From contig CAYSVH010000015.1 of NCBI GenBank assembly GCA_964434425.1, forward strand, positions 1 through 64,000: a DNA stretch of 64,000 bases. Reading direction: 5' to 3'. The translations under genes and the position numbers were made by a program. This document shows, in pieces, positions 41,323-49,706 of the stretch (position 1 is the first letter of the stretch; the number at the start of each line of letters is the position of its first letter). Source of the stretch: CALMEC01 sp964434425. GTDB lineage: Bacteria; Actinomycetota; Thermoleophilia; Miltoncostaeales; Miltoncostaeaceae. The notes beneath the pieces were generated by a model. It saw only the letters and a list, made by a program, of their open reading frames with translations, was not told the DNA's origin and did no database searches.

Positions 41323-42285
41323 ATGGCGCCGGCACTCTCGGCTCCCGTGGTGGGCGTACACCCGGACGTGGTCACGACGATCGGGAACACGCCGCTCGTC
41401 GATGTCTCCGGGATCAGTCCCAATCCCGACGTACGGATCCTCGCCAAGCTCGAGAGCGAGAACCCGACCGGGTCCATCAAGGACCGCACCGCCCTCTCGC
41501 TGATCCAGGACGCCGAGGAGCGCGGGGTGATCTCGCCCGGCGACACGATCATGGAGCCGACCTCGGGCAACACGGGGATCGCCATGGCCATGATCGCACG
41601 GGTCCGGGGCTACCGGCTCATCGCCGTCCTTCCCGACAACGTCACCGAGGAGCGGCGGCAGATGCTCCGCCTCTTCGGGGCCGACATCGTCGAGTCGCCC
41701 GGGGCCGAGGGATCCAACGGTGCGGTGGCCATGGCCAAGCGCCTGTCGGAGGAGAAGGGCATCTTCATGCCCTTCCAGTACGGCAACCCGGCCAACCCCC
41801 GCGCCCACGAGTTCGGTACCGCCGATGAGATCGTCCGCGACTGTCCCGAGATCGACGCGCTCGTGGCAGGGCTCGGCACCGGCGGAACCCTGATGGGGTG
41901 CGCGGCGCGTCTGCGTCGTCATCGCTCGGACATCCAGATCATCGCGTGCGAGCCCATGCAGGGTGAGGACGTGATGGGTCTCCGCAGCCTCGAGGACGGC
42001 TTCATCCCGCCGATCCTCGACGTGACGAAGCTCGACCGGAAGCTCCTCGTCGCCAACGGTGACGCGCTCGTCATGACGCGGCGCCTGGCCAATGAGTTCG
42101 GCCTCTTCGTGGGCGTCTCGTCCGGCGGCGTGCTGCACACCTGTACTCGTGTGGCGGCCAAGATGGAGCGTGGAACGATCGTCGGCATCGTCGCCGATGG
42201 CGGGTGGAAGTACCTGTCCGCGGGCATCTGGACCGATGACGAGGACGTCGTCGAGGACCGGCTCGATCGGGGTGTGTTCTGGTAG
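41323..42285 (+). CDS. cysM: PLP-dependent cysteine synthase (CysM type)
   Basis: The 320-residue fold-type II PLP enzyme has TTIGNTPLVDVSG, the lysine Schiff-base motif ENPTGSIKDRTALSLI (Lys about residue 50), the substrate loop EPTSGNTGIAMAMIA and the phosphate-binding GLGTGGTLMGCAARL. In mycobacteria CysM uses O-phosphoserine and the CysO thiocarboxylate rather than free sulfide; the operon context supports the same here. The serine/phosphoserine specificity residues cannot be settled by eye. It is sandwiched between cysO and mec. Confidence 0.93.
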   Translation: MAPALSAPVVGVHPDVVTTIGNTPLVDVSGISPNPDVRILAKLESENPTGSIKDRTALSLIQDAEERGVISPGDTIMEPTSGNTGIAMAMIARVRGYRLIAVLPDNVTEERRQMLRLFGADIVESPGAEGSNGAVAMAKRLSEEKGIFMPFQYGNPANPRAHEFGTADEIVRDCPEIDALVAGLGTGGTLMGCAARLRRHRSDIQIIACEPMQGEDVMGLRSLEDGFIPPILDVTKLDRKLLVANGDALVMTRRLANEFGLFVGVSSGGVLHTCTRVAAKMERGTIVGIVADGGWKYLSAGIWTDDEDVVEDRLDRGVFW

Positions 42286-42293
42286 GCCGGCTC

Positions 42294-42698
42294 GTGTTCC
42301 CGGCGGCACTGGTCGAGGAGCTCATCACCCACGCGCGGCAGGACGAACCCAACGAATGCTGCGGGATGATCGCCGGACGCGACGGCGTCGTGACGCGTGT
42401 CATCCGGGCCACGAATACCGAGGCCAGCCCGTTCATGTACGTCATGGACCCCCGTGAGCAGCTGGACATCATGGATCGCATCGACGATGCCGGCGACGAG
42501 ATGCTCGGCATCTACCACTCCCACACCCGGTCAGCGGCCTACCCGTCGCGCACCGACGTGGAGCTCGCGTTCTTTCCCGAGACGGCGTACGTGATCGTAT
42601 CGCTCCAGCAGAAGGAGCCGGTCATCCGGGCCTTCCGCCTCACCCGCACGGCCCCGGAGGGCGAGCAGGTGGCGGAGATCCCGATCGATGTGAGCTAG
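42294..42698 (+). CDS. mec: JAMM-family CysO-cysteine metallopeptidase
   Basis: The 134-residue protein has the complete JAMM signature: catalytic Glu near the N-terminus (NECCGMIAGRDG region) and the zinc motif GIYHSHTRSAAYPSRTD (HxH...S..D) at about residues 73-89. Mec+ cleaves cysteine from the CysO-cysteine adduct, regenerating CysO. Because CysO here ends GGS, the same or a related peptidase could also trim that serine; QbsD does this for QbsE in another pathway. The GTG at 42294 is eight bases after the cysM stop, so it belongs to the operon. Confidence 0.92.
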   Translation: MFPAALVEELITHARQDEPNECCGMIAGRDGVVTRVIRATNTEASPFMYVMDPREQLDIMDRIDDAGDEMLGIYHSHTRSAAYPSRTDVELAFFPETAYVIVSLQQKEPVIRAFRLTRTAPEGEQVAEIPIDVS

Positions 42699-43077
42699 GA
42701 GCACGTTCTCGGGGCCGGACCGCCTCGCTCCCACATCCGGTCTGACCGGGTTGGCGAGGAAACCGCTCCATGAGCGCGGTGGCTCCCGTCGCCTCCTCCT
42801 GCATTCTCGCCGGATATGGCACCGTCTCTCCCGACGCCGCATCCGTGTGCGAGAACGGGAACCGGCGCACGGCTGAAGGGCGGCTGCCGGGCGGCGGATG
42901 CGTCGTGGGCCATGCGGGCGTCGCGCGTCAGGGCGCCAAGCCCTGCTTCGGAGGCACCGACCGGCACGCGGGCGGGACGTCGGTCGCCGACGCCCGTGGC
43001 GCCGCCGCGGATCCCGTCAGTGCAACATGAAGTGCGGCCGGGTCGCAGGCGCTCGTCCTACGACCCGACCGGTGCAC
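42699..43077. other. Convergent intergenic region after mec
   Basis: 379 bases between mec (plus) and the NYN-LOTUS gene (minus). Open frames here (for example 42770-43030) are glycine/alanine-rich, lack ribosome binding sites and look like composition artefacts. I see no strong hairpin, RNA gene or other feature. Confidence 0.5.
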
Positions 43078-44979
43078 CTACTCGTCGGAGGGTGTCTCCT
43101 CCGAAGGTGTGTCGTCGGCGGCCTTCTTGCGGGTGGTGCGTCGCCGCGTCGGCTTCTTCTCCTCGGCGGGGGCGTCCTCGGTGGTTGCCTCGGCTGCCGG
43201 GGTCTCCTCCGAAGGTGTGTCGTCGGCGGCCTTCTTGCGGGTGGTGCGTCGCCGCGTCGGCTTCTCCTCCTCGGCGGGGGCGTCCTCGGTGGTTGCCTCG
43301 GCTGCCGGGGTTTCCTCGGCGGGAGTGTCCTCGGTCGCCTTCTTGCGGGTGGTGCGTCGCCGCTTGGGCTTCTCCTCCTCGGCGGGAGCGTCCTCGGTGG
43401 TTGCCTCGGCTGCCGGGGTCTCCTCGGGGGGAGTGTCCTCCGTGGTGGCCTTCTTGCGGGTGGTGCGTCGCCGCTTGGGCTTCTCCTCGGCAGGGGCCTC
43501 CTCTGCGCTTGCTTCGGTGGTTGCCTCGGCTGCCGGGGTCTCCTCGGGGGGAGTGTCCTCCGTGGTGGCCTTCTTGCGGGTGGTGCGTCGCCGCGTCGGC
43601 TTCTTCTCTTCGGCGGGGGCCTCGGCCTCCGCGTCGGTGGTCTCCTCGGCCGACTCGGCCGGGGGGAGAACCGAACCGCGCTTGACACGGCCACGTCGGG
43701 CCGGCTTCTCCTCGGCGGGGGCCTCGGCCTCCGCGTCGGTGGTCACCTCGGCCGACTCGGTCGAAGCGGCCTCGGTCTCGGACGCATCGGTCGCGGCGGC
43801 GGTCGTCTCGGTTGCGTCGTCGTCCGTCGCCTCGAGGTCGGTCACCTCGGGCTCGGGCACCGACGACAGGGCCTTGCGGCGGCGGCGGGCTCCACGTGTG
43901 GGCGGCTCGTCGGCGGTCGTGTCGGCGGACGCCTCCTCCGGGGCGAGAAGGATGTCCTCGTAGGTGAGGGGCACGTCGATCGGCGGAAGCTCGGGCTCCC
44001 GCTCGGGGACCTTCCACTCGAAGACCTCGGCTCCGTCCCCACCGCCCTCGCCGGTGTCCTCCACGTCCGCGGCCTCGCCGCTCGTGGCCTCGGCCGGTGC
44101 ATCGCCGGGTGTGTCGCCTGAGCGGCGACGGCGACGGCGACGGCGACCCTCCGACGGCTCGCGGGTCTCCGCGGTCGTCTCGCCCGCGGCGGCTGCCGCC
44201 AGCTGGTCGCTGACGCTCGGCCATTCGGGATTGCTGTTGCCGTCGACCAGTTGCACCAGGTAGGTGCCGCTCTTGGGGTCGGTGATGAGGTGCACCACGC
44301 CCTTGGCCTGCGCGTCCTCAAGGAACTTCGAGAAGGTTGAGTACCCGATGTCCGACTCGCTGAACGCGGGGTCGCGCCGGCGCATGGAGTCCTTGACGGC
44401 GCTGGCCTGGGGATGCTCGTCGCCCTCGCCCTGGCGGGCGATCATGGTCTCGCGCAGGAGGCTGAGGGCGTCCGGGCGGACCCCGTCCTGATGGCGGGGG
44501 GCCTTCTTCGCCATGCTGTCGTAGAAGTAGAACTCGTCGCAGTTGGCGATGAGCAGCTGGCTGGCCGACGACTCGTCCCGGCCGATGCCGATGACCCGCT
44601 TGTTCAGCTCGCGGAGCTTTCCGATGAGCGGGGTGAAGTCGCTGTCGCCGGACACGATGACGAAGGTCGTGACGTGCGTGCGGCTGTACGCGATCTCCAT
44701 CGCGTCGACGGCCATCTTGATGTCGGCGCGGTTCTTGGCGCCCTCGCGTGCCGACGGCATCTCGATGAGCTCGAGACCGGCGTTCATGAGCTCGCGGCGG
44801 GCGTCGCGATAGCGGCTCCAGTCCGCGTAGGCGCGCTTCACGACGACACGGCCCTTCTCGGCCAGTCGTCCGAGGACGAGATGGATGTCGAAGTCGCCTC
44901 GGTTGCGCGCGCCGGGACGGGAGAGGTTCTCGATGTCGACCAGCACCGCGAGTGCGGGCTCGGGTTCGAATCCAGCCAA
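43078..44979 (-). CDS. NYN (LabA-like) domain protein with LOTUS/OST-HTH domain and repetitive charged tail
   Basis: From TTG 44979 the protein has 633 residues. An NYN/PIN-like RNase fold spans about 11-155 (AVLVDIENLS with a catalytic Asp, then FVIVSGDSDFTPLIGKL). A LOTUS/OST-HTH RNA-binding domain spans about 168-245 (DALSLLRETMI to KSGTYLVQLV). The remaining 390 residues are disordered: a basic patch of eight arginines, acidic Glu/Asp/Thr/Ala runs, then five near-identical 36-41-residue units of RRRTTRKKA alternating with TPPEETPAAEATTEDAPAEE. NYN-LOTUS proteins act in RNA turnover or binding. I prefer TTG 44979 because GGAGG lies six bases upstream and the NYN domain starts at once; the ATG at 45027 lacks one. 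Confidence 0.85.
   Translation of the reverse strand: MAGFEPEPALAVLVDIENLSRPGARNRGDFDIHLVLGRLAEKGRVVVKRAYADWSRYRDARRELMNAGLELIEMPSAREGAKNRADIKMAVDAMEIAYSRTHVTTFVIVSGDSDFTPLIGKLRELNKRVIGIGRDESSASQLLIANCDEFYFYDSMAKKAPRHQDGVRPDALSLLRETMIARQGEGDEHPQASAVKDSMRRRDPAFSESDIGYSTFSKFLEDAQAKGVVHLITDPKSGTYLVQLVDGNSNPEWPSVSDQLAAAAAGETTAETREPSEGRRRRRRRRSGDTPGDAPAEATSGEAADVEDTGEGGGDGAEVFEWKVPEREPELPPIDVPLTYEDILLAPEEASADTTADEPPTRGARRRRKALSSVPEPEVTDLEATDDDATETTAAATDASETEAASTESAEVTTDAEAEAPAEEKPARRGRVKRGSVLPPAESAEETTDAEAEAPAEEKKPTRRRTTRKKATTEDTPPEETPAAEATTEASAEEAPAEEKPKRRRTTRKKATTEDTPPEETPAAEATTEDAPAEEEKPKRRRTTRKKATEDTPAEETPAAEATTEDAPAEEEKPTRRRTTRKKAADDTPSEETPAAEATTEDAPAEEKKPTRRRTTRKKAADDTPSEETPSDE
43081..43610 (-). 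repeat. Tandem coding repeat, period about 108 bp, five copies
   Basis: Five successive units encode RRRTTRKKA followed by an acidic Pro/Ala/Thr segment. The last two full units match almost base for base at a spacing of 108 bases (compare the runs at about 43094 and 43202). The first unit is five residues longer. It is in frame in the NYN-LOTUS tail and is not a CRISPR array. Confidence 0.85.
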
Positions 44980-45004
44980 AATGTGCCTCCAGGTGTCTTG
45001 GGAT

Positions 45005-45061
45005 ATCGCCCGTGGGCGATGATTCATGCGGCGGATGCCGGGCGTCGCCCGCGGGCGACGC
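45005..45061 (-). promoter_or_regulatory. Paired hairpins in the 5' leader of the NYN-LOTUS gene
   Basis: Upstream of the preferred TTG start, ATCGCCC-GT-GGGCGAT (45005-45020) and the perfect palindrome GCGTCGCCCGCGGGCGACGC (45042-45061) share a TCGCCC/GGGCGA core. On the minus-strand transcript both can fold as GC hairpins. They may regulate translation or bind protein; the second could also act on the divergent secreted-protein gene. Confidence 0.4.
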
Positions 45062-45177
45062 TGGACGGAACCCTAGCAGTGAACGCCGGTGGCCCGGTCT
45101 CCGGCGGAGGCGATCGATGTCGTCTAAACTGCAAAAAGCTCAGTACGGCCGAACAATGTGTCGATGCTTTCTCTCCC

Positions 45178-46317
45178 ATGACCTCACGTCACGCATCACA
45201 CCGGGCCGCGGTCGTTCTGGCGGTCGCGGTCGCAGGGGCACTCCCGGTCGCCGCTCACGCGCCGCCGCCGGCGGACGTCGTCAGCGACGCGGCCGAGGCG
45301 TACGCGCACGGCCATCGGACGCTCATGACGAAGCCGTACTCCGCCCTCGTTCGTATTGGTGTGACACAAAAGACCGGTGTCCAGCGGAGTACGACGGACG
45401 TCGTGGCGTTCGACGCGGCGGCCTCCACGGCCGGCTACGCGGTGTCAAACCTCCGCCCGTCGCCCTTCGGCGCCCTTCCCGTGGCGCGCATGGTCGGGTC
45501 CGGCGGCCGGCTCTATGTCCAGATCGAGAACGAACCACGGGCCGTCATCGAGCGGGAGACCCCGCTGTCGCGCATCTACTTCCATCGGGGCTCGCCGCTC
45601 GTCCTGCCCGCTCCCGCGACCCTGGTGGACTACGTGCCCGACTCATCGGGCGGACCCGGTGAGGTGGCCTTCCGGGCGTCCATCGAGGCCGACGCGGCCC
45701 GGCGGACGGTGGCCGAGGTGATCGCGGGCCCGCACGCCTCGCGGGTCGCCCCGCGTCTCATCCTCGACCGCGCCGTCGTCCGCGTCACCGTCGACATCCG
45801 GACGGGACGACTCATCCGCACGCATGTCCACTTCCGCGCACGGGTTCCGGCGACGGCGTTCGCGGGGATCAATGTCCCGCAGCGCACACGGGCCCTGGCC
45901 GGATCGCACATCACGGTCGCGTCGCGGTTCAGACCGTTCACCCTCCCCAGCGAACCGGACGTCGGCGTTCCCGAGAAGACGATGCCCCTGGCGGACTGGG
46001 CGGACACGGTGGATGCACGCGCGCGCATCCTCGAGGCCGCCGTGGTGCTCTCGGCGTACCGGGACATGACGGGATCACTCCGTGGTCTCACGCCGCGGAT
46101 ACTGCGAGGGGTCGATCCGAGCCTGGCCGTCGTCCACGGCCGCGGGACCACCCGGCGGGGGACGGTGGGTCTCGTCGTGCATCCGGATCGACACGGGTTC
46201 ACCCTTCGCGTCACCGCCCGCAACGGGTGGAGCTACCGCGCCGACTCGCGCGATCGCAACCGCTTCGTGGGCACCTGCCGCATGGCGGCCGGGAAGAGCT
46301 GCGGGACCTGGGGCTGA
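45178..46317 (+). CDS. Secreted protein, first of three paralogues with a C-terminal CxxxxxxxC-GTW module
   Basis: The 379-residue protein has a Sec-type signal peptide (RHASHRAAVVLAVAVAGALP then VAAHA, residues 3-28) and no other membrane segment. The body is beta-rich with no family I recognise. The last 80 residues form a module (LRGLTPRIL, RGTTRRGTVG, LRVTARNGWSYRAD) ending in TCRMAAGKSCGTWG, two cysteines separated by seven residues. The next two genes carry the same module, so these arose by tandem duplication. Transcription is divergent from the NYN-LOTUS gene. The ATG at 45178 has no clear ribosome binding site. The cysteines would form a disulfide outside the cell. Confidence 0.75.
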   Translation: MTSRHASHRAAVVLAVAVAGALPVAAHAPPPADVVSDAAEAYAHGHRTLMTKPYSALVRIGVTQKTGVQRSTTDVVAFDAAASTAGYAVSNLRPSPFGALPVARMVGSGGRLYVQIENEPRAVIERETPLSRIYFHRGSPLVLPAPATLVDYVPDSSGGPGEVAFRASIEADAARRTVAEVIAGPHASRVAPRLILDRAVVRVTVDIRTGRLIRTHVHFRARVPATAFAGINVPQRTRALAGSHITVASRFRPFTLPSEPDVGVPEKTMPLADWADTVDARARILEAAVVLSAYRDMTGSLRGLTPRILRGVDPSLAVVHGRGTTRRGTVGLVVHPDRHGFTLRVTARNGWSYRADSRDRNRFVGTCRMAAGKSCGTWG

Positions 46318-46406
46318 GGGTAGGGCAGGGCTCCGCCGCCGCGTCTGCGCGTTCAGGTCCTGGCCCGATCGGCCGATGGAATCCGCATCGACCCGGGAGC
46401 GACAAC

Positions 46407-46652
46407 GTGAAGCGGTTCATCAGGAACGTGGCCGGTCTGACCCCGGCCGACGTCCGGAAGATCGACAAGGAGGTCAAACTCGTCCGGGGGAAGGGCACCA
46501 CGGCCGCGGGCACCGTCGGCGACACGATCCTCGACAAGGGACGCCGCTGCGCACTTCGTGTCACCGCCAAGAACGGTTGGACGTACACCGCCGTCCGGCC
46601 GGTCAAGGGCAGGTTCACCCGCACCTGCACGCGCGCCGCGGGCACCACGTGA
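46407..46652 (+). CDS. Short paralogue: the C-terminal module alone, UGA at the conserved cysteine
   Basis: This 81-codon frame (GTG at 46407, GGGAG upstream) encodes only the C-terminal module of its neighbours: VAGLTPADVRKID, VRGKGTTAAGTVG, LRVTAKNGWTYTAV and TCTRAAGTT, then TGA at 46650-46652. The codons after the TGA are GGC ACG TGG TAG (Gly-Thr-Trp-stop), exactly the GTW ending of the paralogues. The TGA therefore stands where they have the second cysteine. The simplest reading is a decaying, truncated duplicate with a Cys-to-stop mutation; selenocysteine or a genuine shortened product are alternatives. There is no signal peptide. The following gene's GTG (46658) lies before the downstream TAG. 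Confidence 0.55.
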   Translation: MKRFIRNVAGLTPADVRKIDKEVKLVRGKGTTAAGTVGDTILDKGRRCALRVTAKNGWTYTAVRPVKGRFTRTCTRAAGTT

Positions 46653-46657
46653 GGCAC

Positions 46658-47791
46658 GTGGTAGCCACGCGGCCGTCGATGGGCCGGATCGCCCTCGTCC
46701 TGGTCGGCGCCCTCGTCCTCCCCGCTGTGTCCCACGCCCAGTCGCCGGCGTCCGAGGCGCCTGCGGATGCCCTCGCGGCGTACGAATCGGCGCGCGGTGC
46801 GGTACTCGCCACCTCGCACCGCTCGCGGCTGGACGTCACGGCGACCACCCGCGTCGCGGGTCGCACCACGCGCCAGTCGTACACCGCGACGACGTCGGCC
46901 GCGTCGGTCACGCGCTTCGTCTCGGGGGGATTCGCCCGCGCGCGCCTGGCGGGCGACGCGGTGCGCATCGTCGGTGTGGGATCGCGCTATTACGCCGTCG
47001 CCAAGAACGGCCGTGCCTACTTCGGGCCACCCCGTCCGCTTCTTCGCCTGACGCTGTCACCGGGAGGCGCGCTCCGGCTTCCCGAGCCGCGTCGGATCGC
47101 CGCGCTTCGCCCGGCAGTGCCGGTGACGGAGGGGACGAATCGCTTCGTCGGCCGCCTCACGCCGGCTGCGGGCCACGAGCTCGTCAACGTCCTCATCGCG
47201 GACGACCCGACCTCGCCGTTGGGCAGGCGTTCCCGCATCTCGGGTGCAAACGTCGAAGTGACGATCGATGAGGCGAGCGGACGGCTGGTCAGCACCCGCG
47301 TCTCGGCGGACGTGGTCGTCCCGGCCCGTGAGCTCAAGGGCCTGCCCTCCATCTGGCTGACCGGCAAGCCGACCGACCTGCGCTACACGCTCCGGGCGGA
47401 GACCCGCGTCGCGGTCGCCGACCCGCCCGTCACCGTCACGGTGCCGCCGAGGGCCGTGTCCGCCCACGCTCTCATCCATGACGGGAACGCGAAGGCGCTC
47501 CTTCGCCGGGGCGCGCGAGCGCTCGACACCCACTACCTCGCGGCGAAGACGTTCGCGGGGGTGACACCGGCCCGGCTTCGGGCACTGGACGCCACCATTC
47601 TGTTCCAGAGGGGTGGAAACGGCCTGGAGGCCTCACGCCGCGTCGGGGTGAGGGAGGTCAACGGCGGCTATGGATACGAACTGCGCACGACGAGTCGGAC
47701 GGGGACGGTCTTCGTCTACCGCCGTGATGCCCTCGGTCAGATCTTCACCTCATGCCGGGCCGCGTCCGGACGCTCCTGTGGCACCTGGTAG
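46658..47791 (+). CDS. Secreted protein, third paralogue with C-terminal CxxxxxxxC-GTW module
   Basis: The 377-residue protein starts with a signal peptide (SMGRIALVLVGALVLPAVSH, then AQS). It shares the body layout of the 45178 gene (a beta-rich region with GSRYYAVAKNGRAYFGPP) and the C-terminal module KTFAGVTPARLRALD, then TSCRAASGRSCGTW. The two terminal cysteines are conserved. No enzyme motif is visible; an exported binding, adhesion or LolA-like carrier role is possible but unsupported. GTG 46658 (GAGG three bases upstream) and ATG 46679 are alternative starts; both keep the signal peptide. Confidence 0.75.
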   Translation: MVATRPSMGRIALVLVGALVLPAVSHAQSPASEAPADALAAYESARGAVLATSHRSRLDVTATTRVAGRTTRQSYTATTSAASVTRFVSGGFARARLAGDAVRIVGVGSRYYAVAKNGRAYFGPPRPLLRLTLSPGGALRLPEPRRIAALRPAVPVTEGTNRFVGRLTPAAGHELVNVLIADDPTSPLGRRSRISGANVEVTIDEASGRLVSTRVSADVVVPARELKGLPSIWLTGKPTDLRYTLRAETRVAVADPPVTVTVPPRAVSAHALIHDGNAKALLRRGARALDTHYLAAKTFAGVTPARLRALDATILFQRGGNGLEASRRVGVREVNGGYGYELRTTSRTGTVFVYRRDALGQIFTSCRAASGRSCGTW

Positions 47792-47912
47792 AGGGGCCTC
47801 CCGGTCCGCTCCGATGCCGACACGGGCACCCGGACACAGGTAGACTCCTTCCGATATTTCACGTTCCGAGGTGGGGCACCGGCTCCGCAGGCAATTCGAC
47901 AAAGGACGGTCC

Positions 47913-49217
47913 ATGGCGACGAAGGAGAATGAGGGTCAGGGAACCATCACGGTTACTGACAACCGGACTGGGAAAACCTATGAGTTCCCCGTCACCGACG
48001 GAACCATCAAGGCCACGGATCTTCGCACCATCAAGGTCAGCGACGACGACTTCGGCCTGATGACCTATGACCCGGCCTTCATGAACACGGCGTCGTGCAA
48101 GAGCACGATCACGTTCATCGACGGTGATGTCGGGATCCTGCGGTACCGTGGTTACCCCATCGAGCAGCTCGCCGAGAACTCGAGCTTCCTCGAGGTGGCC
48201 TACCTCCTCGTCCACGGTGAACTCCCCACGTCCGGCCAGCTGGCCGACTGGGAGAAGGGCATCAACGACGAGGTATACGTCGACGAGAGCATCCGCAGCG
48301 TCATCGGCGGCTTCCGCCACGACGCTCACCCGATGGCCGTCCTCCAGGCGGCGATCGGTGGTCTCTCCACCATCTACCCGGAGTCGAAGGAGGTCCGCGA
48401 CCCCGAACAGCGCCTCACCGACATCAAGCGCCTCATCGGGCAGACCCCCACGATCGGCGCCTGGGCCTTCCGCCGCAACATCGGTCGCGCGCTGCTCAAC
48501 CCGGACCCCGAGCGCAGCTACGCCGAGAACCTGCTCCACATGATGTTCGACGAGAGCGGCATCGACTACAACTTCGATCCCGCCATCATCCGGGCGCTCG
48601 ACATCCTTCTCATCCTCCACGCCGACCACGAGCAGAACTGTTCGACCAGCTCGGTCCGCGCGGTGGGATCGTCCGAGACCGACGTCTACCAGGCCGCATC
48701 GGCCGGAGTGGCCGCCCTGTACGGCCCCCTCCACGGTGGCGCCAACGAGGCCGTCCTCCGCATGCTCCGCCGCATCGGCGACAAGAGCAAGGTCGGCGAC
48801 TTCATGACGGGCGTGAAGAACCGTGAGGAGCTCCTCATGGGCTTCGGCCACCGGGTCTACAAGAACTACGACCCGCGCGCGAAGATCGTGCACGAGCTCG
48901 CCCACCAGGTGTTCGACATCACCGGTGTCAACCCGCTGCTCGAGATCGCCGTCGAGCTCGAGAAGATCGCCCTCGAGGACGAGTTCTTCGTCGAGCGCAA
49001 GCTCTACCCGAACGTCGACTTCTACTCGGGTCTCATCTACGAGGCGCTGCAGCTGCCGGCCGAGATGTTCACCGTCCTGTTCGCCATCGGCCGCATGCCC
49101 GGCTGGCTGGCCCAGTGGAACGAGATGCTGGACGACAAGGACCAGAAGATCGCCCGTCCCCGCCAGATCTACCTCGGCGAGGGCGAGCGCGACTACGTCG
49201 CCACGGACAAGCGTTAG
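47913..49217 (+). CDS. gltA: Citrate synthase
   Basis: The 434-residue protein is a type II-like citrate synthase. The N-terminal beta domain (TITVTDNRTGKTYEFPVTDG) is followed by SCKSTITFIDGDVGILRYRG, catalytic histidines in LHADHEQNCSTSSVRAVGS and GPLHGGANEAVL, GFGHRVYKNYDPRAKI, and the catalytic aspartate in LYPNVDFYSGLIY. It condenses acetyl-CoA and oxaloacetate. The ATG at 47913 follows AAAGGA (47901-47906). A possible -10 (TAGACT, 47841-47846) would give a leader of about 60 bases. A hairpin terminator follows the gene. Confidence 0.97.
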   Translation: MATKENEGQGTITVTDNRTGKTYEFPVTDGTIKATDLRTIKVSDDDFGLMTYDPAFMNTASCKSTITFIDGDVGILRYRGYPIEQLAENSSFLEVAYLLVHGELPTSGQLADWEKGINDEVYVDESIRSVIGGFRHDAHPMAVLQAAIGGLSTIYPESKEVRDPEQRLTDIKRLIGQTPTIGAWAFRRNIGRALLNPDPERSYAENLLHMMFDESGIDYNFDPAIIRALDILLILHADHEQNCSTSSVRAVGSSETDVYQAASAGVAALYGPLHGGANEAVLRMLRRIGDKSKVGDFMTGVKNREELLMGFGHRVYKNYDPRAKIVHELAHQVFDITGVNPLLEIAVELEKIALEDEFFVERKLYPNVDFYSGLIYEALQLPAEMFTVLFAIGRMPGWLAQWNEMLDDKDQKIARPRQIYLGEGERDYVATDKR

Positions 49218-49247
49218 TTACCGTCACGATTCGACGGGTTGTGTGCG

Positions 49248-49270
49248 TCGGGCGGCCACCGGCCGCCCGA
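49248..49270. terminator. Terminator after citrate synthase
   Basis: A 10-bp perfect stem, TCGGGCGGCC/GGCCGCCCGA, with a 3-base ACC loop starts 31 bases after the gltA stop and is followed by TCACATTT. Confidence 0.75.
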
Positions 49271-49372
49271 TCACATTTCGGGGAGGGGCCGTCGGGTGAT
49301 GGGAGTGCGTGGATGCGACGCACGGTGTGCCGCGCCCTTCCCGGACCGCGGTGCGAAACCGCGATGAGCCGG

Positions 49373-49378
49373 TAACCT
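49373..49378 (+). promoter_or_regulatory. Putative -10 box (TAACCT) of the SHOCT operon
   Basis: TAACCT ends 7 bases before the ATG at 49386. Confidence 0.5.
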
Positions 49379-49385
49379 ACCGCCC

Positions 49386-49706
49386 ATGACCGACCCCTTG
49401 GAGTCTCCGTCCGGCGACGAGCAGGACGACACGCAGTCGGCCTCGGCCGACGAGCTGAAGCAGGCGCTGCGCGAGGTGGGCCTCGAGTTCAAGAAGCTGC
49501 TCGAACAGGCCGGCTTCTTCGCTCAGAGTGCCGCGAAGGATGCCGGCGACTGGTCGCGACGCGTCGTCTCGCCGACGGATTCCGGATCGCGTGAGACCGA
49601 TGTGTTCGAACAGATCGAGCGTCTCGGCGACCTCCGCGACAAGGGGCTTCTGACCGACGCCGAGTTCCAGGCGAAGAAAACCGAACTGTTGGAGAAGATC
49701 GTATGA
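49386..49706 (+). CDS. Small SHOCT-domain protein
   Basis: The 106-residue protein has an acidic disordered head, a helical middle (ELKQALREVGLEFKKLLEQA) and a C-terminal SHOCT motif, IERLGDLRDKGLLTDAEFQA (about residues 77-96). SHOCT segments are short oligomerisation or localisation helices often found at protein termini. The head contains no membrane segment. It begins an operon with a hypothetical gene (four-base ATGA overlap) and, 39 bases further, a DsbA-like protein; the message is probably leaderless. Function unknown. Confidence 0.8.
   Translation: MTDPLESPSGDEQDDTQSASADELKQALREVGLEFKKLLEQAGFFAQSAAKDAGDWSRRVVSPTDSGSRETDVFEQIERLGDLRDKGLLTDAEFQAKKTELLEKIV

Noticed and set aside
42770..43030. 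86-codon frame between mec and the NYN-LOTUS gene
   Set aside because: No ribosome binding site, Gly/Ala/Arg-rich composition and no recognisable fold; convergent intergenic position.
43081..43610. Regular repeats resembling a CRISPR array
   Set aside because: The repeats are contiguous, 108 bases long and in frame within a coding region; there are no unique spacers and no cas genes.
46650..46669. Firm call of a selenoprotein
   Set aside because: The copy is truncated and only three codons follow the UGA; a nonsense mutation in a duplicate explains the data without new machinery. Kept only as a hypothesis.
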